From Bacteroidota bacterium (GTDB lineage Bacteria; Bacteroidota; Bacteroidia; UBA7662; CANHCV01), in NCBI GenBank assembly GCA_027488715.1, contig JAIYBD010000257.1, positions 1 to 15,126 on the forward strand: a DNA stretch of 15,126 nt, in the 5' to 3' direction. The translations under genes and the position numbers were made by a program. Below, in pieces: positions 1 to 7,031 of the stretch (positions within the stretch are counted from its first letter, which is position 1; every line of letters begins with the position of its first letter). The notes beneath the pieces are model-generated. The model was not told the DNA's origin. It did no database searches and saw only the letters and a program-made list of their open reading frames with translations.

Positions 1-62
1 CGAATGCGATCGAGTTCTTCGTAAAGGTCTTGAATGGGTTTTTTTTTTTTTTTTAACTGCAT
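1..62 (-). CDS. Unidentified protein, N-terminal fragment with poly-lysine start
   Basis: An ATG at 62 opens a reading frame that runs off the left edge and encodes MQLKKKKKPIQDLYEELDRI. The five lysine codons and part of the preceding leucine codon come from an uninterrupted run of 16 A on the coding strand. The hydrophilic, helix-prone residues after the run look like a normal cytoplasmic protein start, but about 20 residues are too few to name a family. It lies 69 bp downstream of the phosphopantetheinyl transferase gene on the same strand and has a promoter-like sequence in that gap. No Shine-Dalgarno sequence is visible, which is common in this phylum. The start could be elsewhere if the homopolymer length is miscalled. 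Confidence 0.5.
   Translation of the reverse strand, partial: MQLKKKKKPIQDLYEELDRI
39..54. repeat. 16-nt T/A homopolymer
   Basis: Sixteen consecutive T on the plus strand (A on the coding strand of the left-edge gene) lie within its first seven codons. A change of one or two units would put the ATG at 62 out of frame with the downstream codons, so the tract is either a slippage-prone contingency site or a place where the read length is wrong. Confidence 0.85.
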
Positions 63-82
63 GATTGGTTATTTTTAACGGG

Positions 83-112
83 TAAAGATACGAAGTGACT
101 CGGGTTGAACAA
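83..112 (-). promoter_or_regulatory. Putative Bacteroidota-type promoter for the left-edge gene
   Basis: Read on the minus strand, TTG (112-110) is followed after 19 nt by TATCTTTA (90-83). This is a 7/8 match to the TAnnTTTG -7 element with a plausible -33 spacing. It lies between the phosphopantetheinyl transferase stop and the ATG at 62. The 9-mer GGGTAAAGA occurs twice here (plus strand 80-88 and 113-121), so the match may be partly chance repetition. Confidence 0.4.
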
Positions 113-131
113 GGGTAAAGAAATCCACATT

Positions 132-752
132 TTAACCAGCTACAATAGCAATCTGATGATGCCCGTCAACTGTCAAAAAACAACGGTAAGAAGGAAGGGA
201 AATGGATTCAGAAAAGAAAAATTGTGGGATGTCCCACTCCACATCCCGCATCCCTAAAAAACGATTCGTAAGCGGCCATTGAAATTTGTAAAAAGCCTCT
301 TTCAAACTGAAGATTTCCGTAGCCTTTTCTGCATGAAGTTCTTTTGAATATTGAAGTAAAATTTCTTTTTCATTTTCTGTGAAAACGCGGTCCCAAATCG
401 AGGGATGAACTCTGTTTTTCTTTTCAATGTCTAATCCAACACTTTGAAAATCCGATTTCCAACCTACGATGGCTCCGGCAAAACCATCCGTGTGCGAAAT
501 GGATCCTACCACCCCCTCCGGCCAGGAAACCTGTCCGTCGGGAAGCCTAAGTAACTCTAAATCATCCATCCTAAACCCCATGCTTTCCAGCGCTCTCTTC
601 GCACAAATCCTTCCCCTGATGAAATTTTGCTGGTAACTCGCATGCCGATTTGAAATCAATTCCGCTTCCTGCTCCGTCAAAAAAGAATGATCAACACCTT
701 CCCCCGAAAAATGTAGAAACAATCCCAACTCCTTCAGCTCGTTCAAATCCAT
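132..752 (-). CDS. 4'-phosphopantetheinyl transferase superfamily protein (Sfp/AcpT type)
   Basis: This cytoplasmic enzyme would transfer the phosphopantetheine arm of coenzyme A onto a conserved serine of acyl- or peptidyl-carrier proteins, turning apo- into holo-carrier. The family signature is visible: GSISHTDG at about residues 83-90, VGLDIE at 105-110 with the Mg-binding D108 and E110, and FSLKEAFYK at 148-156 with the K151/E152 pair. The 206-residue length fits single-domain members. The ATG at 752 gives a sensible start with no signal peptide, and no Shine-Dalgarno sequence is seen. The gene is divergent from the barrel/HhH/helicase unit, and the following gene is the fragment at the left edge. 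No polyketide or peptide synthetase is nearby, so its carrier substrate (fatty-acid ACP or a secondary-metabolite carrier) cannot be told from context. Confidence 0.9.
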   Translation of the reverse strand: MDLNELKELGLFLHFSGEGVDHSFLTEQEAELISNRHASYQQNFIRGRICAKRALESMGFRMDDLELLRLPDGQVSWPEGVVGSISHTDGFAGAIVGWKSDFQSVGLDIEKKNRVHPSIWDRVFTENEKEILLQYSKELHAEKATEIFSLKEAFYKFQWPLTNRFLGMRDVEWDIPQFFFSESISLPSYRCFLTVDGHHQIAIVAG

Positions 753-917
753 AATGCGAAGTTAATTCGATTTTTTTATGCTGAATGGAATTCTGAAGTT
801 GGAATGAAAAGACAACCTTTTTCGAAAATAAATTACATTCAAATGGGCATTGCAACTTGATTTTGGATTTTTATTAACAAGAATCACCGGAAATGGCAGA
901 GAAACATTAACATTATT

Positions 918-940
918 TTATCCGTTTCATTTACGGATAA
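918..940. promoter_or_regulatory. Inverted repeat, candidate operator
   Basis: Perfect 8-bp arms TTATCCGT (918-925) and ACGGATAA (933-940) flank a 7-nt AT-rich centre. If the TAnnTTTG element at 957-964 is used, the repeat covers roughly -53 to -31, overlapping where the -33 element should be. That position suits a repressor or activator site. No T-run follows, so it is not a typical terminator. No regulator is identified. Confidence 0.45.
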
Positions 941-956
941 TCGGTTTGTGTCCTCC

Positions 957-964
957 TACTTTTG
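957..964 (+). promoter_or_regulatory. -7 promoter element of the barrel/HhH/helicase unit
   Basis: TACTTTTG matches the Bacteroidota TAnnTTTG element exactly. It lies 42 nt before the ATG at 1007 and would give a leader of roughly 36 nt. No clear TTTG-like -33 element is found at normal spacing, because that area is occupied by the inverted repeat. This might mean activator dependence. Confidence 0.5.
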
Positions 965-1006
965 CGTTGGCTTGGGAATGCGCCCTGGCTCATGTATCTT
1001 GGATTT

Positions 1007-1783
1007 ATGAATCGATTTATTATTTTCATTTTGTTCCTTTTTGCCATTTCAAACGGTTATGCACAACAATCAATCCAATGGGGAATGGGTAATCAGAAAC
1101 AATTTGGATCGACCTATTCCCGTTCATTTTCTAATCCTACCCTTCGTTCTGATTCGGGAATTCAATATGGCTTTTCTTTTTTAAACAAGTACGGAATTCA
1201 ACAGTTAAATGATTTCAATGCCGGCCTGTTTATTCAAAAAGAAACGCAACAAGGTGGAATTTTTGGATGGAATTCGGGAAATGCGAATTTCTCTCAACGT
1301 GGAATTCAAACAGCATATTCAATGAAATTGGATGCTAATTTTTGGGCTGGAGTAGGAGTGTCGGCCTATCAAATCGTTATTCCTGGATACGTATCTCAAA
1401 GCTATGTTTCGGGTAGTTTATTCGCTTCGGGAAAAACGGGGAAAAATACCGATTGGGCTGTATCGCTGCGTTCCCTCGAAGGGTGGGTTGATACCGCCCA
1501 GCCCATACAACCGTCCATCGATGTGGCCGTTTCACATCACTTTGGTCCTTTTTGCCGTTCGGTGCTCGAAGTATCGATCGATCCCGTTTATTCCATTCAA
1601 ACACGACTAGGTTTGGCGTATCAAATTCAAAAGAAATGGTCGCTCCAACTCGGTTTTCAATCCAAGCCGCAAACCATTTCTTTGGGTATTTCGTACACCC
1701 CCGGAAAGTTTAGTCTAGGCTGGGGAGCGTTGAATCAGAACCCTTTAGGAAGTCAAATCGGATTAACTATTGAAAAGAGATGA
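1007..1783 (+). CDS. Small predicted outer-membrane beta-barrel protein, unknown function
   Basis: The 258-residue product begins with a clear signal peptide (MNRFIIFILFLFAISNGYA, cleavage expected before QQ). The rest is rich in alternating aromatic/glycine strands such as WAGVGVSAYQIVIPGY and KWSLQLGFQSKPQTISLGI, and it ends in a strand-like GLTIEKR, all suggesting a small outer-membrane barrel. I do not recognise a named family with confidence; a distant resemblance to PorP/SprF-like Bacteroidota barrels is possible. The frame is open upstream to 962 and has another ATG at 992. I chose 1007 because the signal peptide starts there and because 962 lies inside the promoter element. Its TGA overlaps the next ATG (ATGA at 1780-1783), so it is translationally coupled to the HhH protein and probably works with it. 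Confidence 0.7.
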   Translation: MNRFIIFILFLFAISNGYAQQSIQWGMGNQKQFGSTYSRSFSNPTLRSDSGIQYGFSFLNKYGIQQLNDFNAGLFIQKETQQGGIFGWNSGNANFSQRGIQTAYSMKLDANFWAGVGVSAYQIVIPGYVSQSYVSGSLFASGKTGKNTDWAVSLRSLEGWVDTAQPIQPSIDVAVSHHFGPFCRSVLEVSIDPVYSIQTRLGLAYQIQKKWSLQLGFQSKPQTISLGISYTPGKFSLGWGALNQNPLGSQIGLTIEKR

Positions 1784-3813
1784 GAAAATTAATCCTGTTT
1801 CCTTTCCTCCTTTTCGGTTCATTGATAGTTCAATCCCAAACCAAAACGCAAAATGCTACCGAAGACTTAATTCAAGCCATCATTGAAAATGCCGGATCTG
1901 ATTTCGATTTTACCGATTTGTTCGCCAAGTTGGATTATTGGCAGCGGCATCCTTTAGATCTTCAATCGGTAGGGCGCGATGAACTGAAGCAAATTCCTTT
2001 ACTTTCTGAAATTCAAATTGAACAATTTTTAGCCCATCGGAATCGATATGGTGCATTTTTATCGGTGTACGAATTGCAAGCCGTCGACGGTTGGGATTTG
2101 AAAACCGCTCAACTTCTCGCTCCATTCCTAACCGTTCTTGGAACTCCCATGGCCCAGAATTCCGACGATAAACACGACCTAATGATTCGTTCTCGTACGA
2201 ATTTGCCCCTCGCTTTTGGATATTCCGATACCTCCGAGAAACGGTATCTCGGTTCTCCGATCGGGAATTTTATTCGGTACAAATATTCCTACGGAAATCG
2301 ACTTACGCTGGGTTTTGTAGCCGAAAACGATCCAGGCGAAGCTTTTCGATTTGATTCCGCTCAATTGGGATTTGATTTCACCTCAGGCCATGTTCAATGG
2401 ATGGGTAGGAAATGGGTGAAAAAGGTAATTGTTGGTGATTATAACGTTCAATTCGGACAAGGTTTAACCGCTTGGTCGGGATTAGCTTTTGGGAAATCGC
2501 CTTTTGTTTTGAATATCTTGCGGCAAGGGAGAGGGATTGTTCCTTACACCAGCGCGAACGAGGCCCAATATTTCCGAGGCGGAGCCATGGTTCTTGCTCA
2601 TCCAAGAATTCCGATGGAGCTGTCTCTATTTACCTCGATAAAAAATTCCGATGCGAATTTGAGAACCAATAACGATTCGGTGTTCATTGGTGAAGATTTG
2701 GTGATCAGTGGTTTGAATTTATCGGGGTATCATCGAACCCTTTCAGAACTTGCCGATCGCAAATCGGTAAAAACTACGCAAATGGGCGGCAATCTCAAGT
2801 GGAAATTTTCGTCTGGGAATATAGGATTCACCGTTTTGCACAGTACTTTTTCCAAGCCATTTGTCAGAAGTGCGGCCCTGTACGATCGTTTTGATTTTCA
2901 AGGGAATCAAATTTTAAATGTTGGTTTTGATCACCAATTTACGGTGAAGAACTTACTGGTTTGGGGGGAAGTTTCCCATGGCGATTCGGGCTGGGCCGTT
3001 ACGGAGGGAATTCTCATTCCCCTTGATGCCCGACTTACCCTTGCGGCCATGTACCGAAATTTCTCTCCGAAGTTCCATTCGTTGTTTGGAAGTGCCATAG
3101 CAGAAAATACACTAGCTACCAATGAGCAAGGTTTTTACTTCGGATTTCAAGCAAGTCCGAGAAAGAAATGGACCGTTTCATCCTACATCGATCGATTTGT
3201 ATTTCCTTGGTTGCGTTTTGGAGTTGATGCGCCAAGCTCCGGTTGGGAAACTTTGGTTAATATCGAATACACACCCAACCGGAAATCGAGTTTTTATGTG
3301 AGAGGTCGATACCGATTGAAACAAGAAAATAGCTCGGTTTCGGCTTCACCAATTGCTCCATTGGTAGATTACTCCAGGTACGGAATTCGTGGAAATGCTA
3401 AGTTTTCTACCGGTGACATGATTACGTGGCAAACTCGTTTAGAGTGGAGTGGATTTCAAAAAGAAACCAATAGAGAGAACGGATTCGCCCTTTTTCAAGA
3501 TTTTCAATACAAAAAATTAAGTTCCCCGATCACGTTGAATTTGCGCTGGGCTTGGTTTCAAACCCCTTCATTCAATACCGCCATTTATGCTTACGAAAGC
3601 GATTTATTGTATTACTTCTCGGTTCCGGCCTTGTATGGAAATGGCAGTCGAATGTATGCCTTGGTGAAGTGGGATTTAGCAAAAAATATGGAGCTTTCCT
3701 CCAAATTTGGAGTGTTTCATTCCAAAGAACGGAACGAGTGGGGGAGCGGAGTTGACCTAGTAACAGGATCGGTGAAATACGATTGGAGAATTCAATGGAG
3801 GATGGTTTTTTAA
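1780..3813 (+). CDS. Helix-hairpin-helix (ComEA-like) protein with beta-barrel-like C-terminus, predicted outer membrane
   Basis: The 677-residue product has an N-terminal signal peptide (about residues 1-19, ending LIVQSQ). Residues about 57-118 form a ComEA/HhH-like module: LDLQSVGRDELKQIP followed by IEQFLAHRNRYGAF and a second half-repeat YELQAVDGWD. Such modules bind DNA without sequence specificity or mediate protein contacts. From about residue 130 the protein is rich in aromatic, alternating strands (for example RLTLGFVAENDPG and SSFYVRGRYRLKQ) and ends in WRMVF, as outer-membrane barrels do with a final phenylalanine. Proteins of this architecture are widespread in Bacteroidota and usually carry only the HhH name; their role is not established to my knowledge. 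The HhH part should lie in the periplasm if the barrel is inserted. The gene overlaps the small barrel gene before it and the helicase gene after it. Confidence 0.8.
   Translation: MRKLILFPFLLFGSLIVQSQTKTQNATEDLIQAIIENAGSDFDFTDLFAKLDYWQRHPLDLQSVGRDELKQIPLLSEIQIEQFLAHRNRYGAFLSVYELQAVDGWDLKTAQLLAPFLTVLGTPMAQNSDDKHDLMIRSRTNLPLAFGYSDTSEKRYLGSPIGNFIRYKYSYGNRLTLGFVAENDPGEAFRFDSAQLGFDFTSGHVQWMGRKWVKKVIVGDYNVQFGQGLTAWSGLAFGKSPFVLNILRQGRGIVPYTSANEAQYFRGGAMVLAHPRIPMELSLFTSIKNSDANLRTNNDSVFIGEDLVISGLNLSGYHRTLSELADRKSVKTTQMGGNLKWKFSSGNIGFTVLHSTFSKPFVRSAALYDRFDFQGNQILNVGFDHQFTVKNLLVWGEVSHGDSGWAVTEGILIPLDARLTLAAMYRNFSPKFHSLFGSAIAENTLATNEQGFYFGFQASPRKKWTVSSYIDRFVFPWLRFGVDAPSSGWETLVNIEYTPNRKSSFYVRGRYRLKQENSSVSASPIAPLVDYSRYGIRGNAKFSTGDMITWQTRLEWSGFQKETNRENGFALFQDFQYKKLSSPITLNLRWAWFQTPSFNTAIYAYESDLLYYFSVPALYGNGSRMYALVKWDLAKNMELSSKFGVFHSKERNEWGSGVDLVTGSVKYDWRIQWRMVF
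3785..3788 (+). promoter_or_regulatory. Shine-Dalgarno-like GGAG deciding the helicase start
   Basis: GGAG lies 6 nt before the ATG at 3795, inside the end of the HhH gene. It favours this ATG over the in-frame TTG at 3783, whose own G is the first base of the motif. Confidence 0.45.
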
Positions 3814-6800
3814 AAAAAGCGCTTCAGTCTTACGAGCGACTTGTACAATTTAAGGAATCTGGGGAAAGAGCATTTTCCTGGAGAACCGAATGGGAGTTTT
3901 TCTTAGAAAGATTAACCCAACCTCATGCTCGAAATTTTCGAAGTGGACTCAGTCGTTGGTTGTTTTTGATCAAGGAAAAAGAGGTGAATTCGAATTTAGA
4001 AGCCGATGCCATTCAACTTTGGAACGCCTTGTTTGAAATGGATTCTTTGTCCCCTTGGATGGAGGATTATATTTTGAAATTTGGAGGTTGGTTCTTGGGT
4101 CAAAATGGTGCTCCAATTCCTTTGGAAAGAAAAGATCTTGAAGTTGAAAGTGTTGATAATTTTAGCTTAACCATCGTTCAAACTCATCCAGAAATCATAG
4201 GATACTCTAACGTTCATCAAAGAAATTGGACCATAGAGCTTGGAAGAAATGGCTATTTTGATTTTTCATCGTACCTCCCACTACTGGAAATAGGGCAAAA
4301 AGTGAGTTTGTTTCATTTTTTAGTTGATGGCAATGTGTTGAAGGTGAGTTCAGATAGTCGCATGGTTTTGGACCCAGATGCCTTATTTTCTGTTTCGGAT
4401 ATTTCGGAAGTTTTTGGCCCAAACGGCCAACGTTGGAAATCGTTTTTTGGGAATAAATTGAAAGTGGAGGTTTTCTCCATTCACCTTTTGATTGGAACCG
4501 TGGCCAATGATTTATTGGATCAAATGGTGGTTTCGGGGAGGTATGACTCGGAGTGGATCCAACAGACCATTCGTAAATCTTTACTCAAGAACAAACTGCA
4601 GTCGGCTCTTTTTGAGCAGAGTCAACTCAAAGATTTGGTTCATAAAATTCAAAACGTTGTTGCTCCCAATTTGATTCCGTTTGTTCAACGTATTCGTCAA
4701 GGGAGCAATGATATTCGTATCGAGCCGACCTTTGTATCCGTTGCCGATGGGTTTACGGGCCGTTTAGATCTTTTACTTGAAAACGAATCCGGCGCCATGG
4801 ATATCATCGAGTTAAAATCGGGAAGAGCGCCGGAAGCGTGGATCGACTTGAAATACGAAGTGCAAACCATTTTGTATTATCGGTTAATTCGGCAAACCTA
4901 CGGAGATAAAGCCTCGGTGAGTGGTGCTATTCTGTATGCTTCTTCAGCTGATCGATCGTTGCGAAATCTCAACGTTGATCAAATTTATCCATACCTGATT
5001 CAAGCCGACGAGGCCAGGAATCTTGTTTTATCAACGTGCAAACGACTGGCCTCGTTTCAATTGCAAGAAGTACATGGCGCCTTAAAATCATTAGATCCCG
5101 CCTTTGAGTCGAATCAAAGTTCATTCGGTATTAAAAAGATTGCCACATTCTTAGAAGGCTACCAATCCATTCAAGCTTTTTCAAAACCCAATTTCCTTCG
5201 TGCCTATTTTTTGGGAATGTTTAGCGTTCAAATGAGAGAATGGCTTTCTTTAAAACTTGGTGATTTCCAAAGTGGGCTACATCGAAAAAACAAAGGTGCA
5301 GCATCCATTTGGCTTGAATCTGTGGAAGAAAAATTGGATAAATTCTCCATGATCCATGCCGCAACGTTGGTAGATGTTGATGATCAAAAGTTGGTGTTTC
5401 AACACAACGGCTGGCCACATCCCTTTCGCTTGGGAAGTCAGGTTCAAATCACGGCTTGCCAAAATGATGGAACCCCTATTGCACTTAATGAACAATGGTT
5501 TCGGGGTGTCGTTTCTGGTATTGAAGCCCATCAATTAACGGTACAAACCCTTGCGCCTCGATTTTCGGATCTGCACCTTAAATCCATCCCATCGTTTAAT
5601 ATCGAAGAGGTTTTTCTCGATAGTAACATTTGGGCAAACCTAAAATCTTTATCCAATCTATTCCCGTCGGCCAAGAATACAAAAACCATTGAAAATATGC
5701 TTGGTCTTACGGAGCCAACGTACTCCAACAGTAGCTTTTCTCAAGTGGATAGGGCAGAACTTGCCGTGGAAATGGCTGAGGCCGCAAATGATTATTTGTT
5801 GATCCAAGGACCACCTGGAACGGGAAAAACATCCAAGGTGCTAACCCGCATTGTTCGGAAATTTTTAGCTCGAGGCGACAAGACCGTTGTTTTGGCATTT
5901 ACCAATCGTGCTGTAGAAGAAATCGCTCAGAAATTCAAAGCACAAAACATTCCTTATTTTTCACTTCGAACAGAAGAAACCGATCATATAGAATCAATCA
6001 AAGATTATTCAGAGGCGATAAAACAATCATCGGTTTTCTTGTCCACCATTGCGTCTTTTACAGCACGATTTCCGGATCTTTTGTCCATTACTGGAGAAAT
6101 CCCAAACCTAATCGTTGATGAAGCCAGTCAGGTAACCGAGAGTCAATTGGCGGGGGTAATTCCCCTTTTCAAAAGATTTATTTTGATTGGTGATCATCAA
6201 CAGCTTCCTCCAGTTCTTTCTCAGGACTTTGAATTGAATGATATATCCAAACTGAAGGGTATTCAAAACTCGGCGATTAAAGGAGCCATGGAGGAAATGG
6301 AAGAATTGGGATTGTTTAGTCGCTGGACTGATTCCCTTTTTGAACGACTTTGGTTCTTGAATGATCGAAACGGTTGGAACGGATTGGTGACGTTGGATAC
6401 CCACTTTCGAATGCATGAAGACATCGCCAATTCTCTTTCCAACCATTATTTACCTACGGTACTCCAAGCTGGAAACGAACCGCAAAGGTTAGGGTGGTTA
6501 TTTGATGACTGGTGGGGAAATATAACGCATCAAAAAAGGATGGTGTTTCTTGAAAATCGGAATCTCGATCGGGGGAAAATTAATCGATCCGAAGCCGAAG
6601 ATATCGCTAGAATTGTTTTGGAAATCCATCACCGAAAAGAACCTGAAATGCCATGGGGTGATTTCATGGGAATCATTACCCCCTGGCGGGCTCAGATTGA
6701 GGAAATTAAAGATGCTATTCGCAAACAAAGGTCGATGTTGAACATGGAAGAAGAAATTGAAAAACTCATCGCCATTGATACGGTAGAACGATTTCAAGGG

Positions 6801-7031
6801 AGCGAAGCCGATTATATTTTCTTTTCTACCTGCATCAACGGAGCGCATTATTTGGAGGCATTCACATCAACAGAGCAAAATGGGGTAGATCGAAAACTAC
6901 TGGTCGCAGCTTCTCGAGCGCGAAAACAATTTGTACTCTTGGGAAATCGACAGTTTTTAAAGGATTCAAATCCGTATGCTCAGATGTTGGATTGGATTGA
7001 AACCCATGGAATCGCCTTAACTATGGATTAA
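3795..7031 (+). CDS. Dna2-like protein: PD-(D/E)XK nuclease fused to SF1 helicase
   Basis: This 1078-residue cytoplasmic enzyme should couple ATP-driven 5'-3' unwinding to cleavage of single-stranded DNA, as in Dna2/UPF1-like SF1B proteins. An N-terminal region with a Dna2-like PDALFSVSDISE segment leads to a RecB/Cas4-type nuclease core: GRLDLLLE with D325, then IIELKSG with E339 and K341. A beta-rich linker (about residues 500-600) precedes the helicase: GPPGTGKT 672-679 (Walker A), VDEASQ with D775/E776, GDHQQLPP 799-806, THFRM from 869, ERFQGSE from 998 and SRAR 1040-1043 (motif VI). The CxxCxxC iron-sulfur cysteines of Dna2/Cas4 are absent. The start overlaps the HhH gene by 19 nt, implying coupled translation, and the end overlaps the convergent PorE-like gene by 11 nt. 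Likely roles are DNA repair or handling of foreign DNA; the context does not decide. Confidence 0.88.
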   Translation: MEDGFLKKALQSYERLVQFKESGERAFSWRTEWEFFLERLTQPHARNFRSGLSRWLFLIKEKEVNSNLEADAIQLWNALFEMDSLSPWMEDYILKFGGWFLGQNGAPIPLERKDLEVESVDNFSLTIVQTHPEIIGYSNVHQRNWTIELGRNGYFDFSSYLPLLEIGQKVSLFHFLVDGNVLKVSSDSRMVLDPDALFSVSDISEVFGPNGQRWKSFFGNKLKVEVFSIHLLIGTVANDLLDQMVVSGRYDSEWIQQTIRKSLLKNKLQSALFEQSQLKDLVHKIQNVVAPNLIPFVQRIRQGSNDIRIEPTFVSVADGFTGRLDLLLENESGAMDIIELKSGRAPEAWIDLKYEVQTILYYRLIRQTYGDKASVSGAILYASSADRSLRNLNVDQIYPYLIQADEARNLVLSTCKRLASFQLQEVHGALKSLDPAFESNQSSFGIKKIATFLEGYQSIQAFSKPNFLRAYFLGMFSVQMREWLSLKLGDFQSGLHRKNKGAASIWLESVEEKLDKFSMIHAATLVDVDDQKLVFQHNGWPHPFRLGSQVQITACQNDGTPIALNEQWFRGVVSGIEAHQLTVQTLAPRFSDLHLKSIPSFNIEEVFLDSNIWANLKSLSNLFPSAKNTKTIENMLGLTEPTYSNSSFSQVDRAELAVEMAEAANDYLLIQGPPGTGKTSKVLTRIVRKFLARGDKTVVLAFTNRAVEEIAQKFKAQNIPYFSLRTEETDHIESIKDYSEAIKQSSVFLSTIASFTARFPDLLSITGEIPNLIVDEASQVTESQLAGVIPLFKRFILIGDHQQLPPVLSQDFELNDISKLKGIQNSAIKGAMEEMEELGLFSRWTDSLFERLWFLNDRNGWNGLVTLDTHFRMHEDIANSLSNHYLPTVLQAGNEPQRLGWLFDDWWGNITHQKRMVFLENRNLDRGKINRSEAEDIARIVLEIHHRKEPEMPWGDFMGIITPWRAQIEEIKDAIRKQRSMLNMEEEIEKLIAIDTVERFQGSEADYIFFSTCINGAHYLEAFTSTEQNGVDRKLLVAASRARKQFVLLGNRQFLKDSNPYAQMLDWIETHGIALTMD

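Noticed and set aside
918..940. Hairpin as a transcription terminator
   Set aside because: The stem is AT-rich at its base, no T-run follows on either strand within a few bases, and it lies just upstream of a consensus promoter.
850..1092. Open frame encoding an 80-residue peptide upstream of the small barrel gene
   Set aside because: It spans the inverted repeat and promoter element and overlaps the signal-peptide coding region in another frame. Its residues show no coherent pattern, and it has no plausible ribosome site.
6498..6848. 116-residue frame antisense to the helicase gene
   Set aside because: The sense frame contains conserved helicase motifs throughout. The antisense product has no recognisable pattern or start signal.
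3795..7031. Helicase-nuclease as a Cas4 or CRISPR-associated protein
   Set aside because: No CRISPR repeats or other cas genes are visible, the Cas4 cysteines are missing, and the domain order is that of chromosomal Dna2-like proteins.
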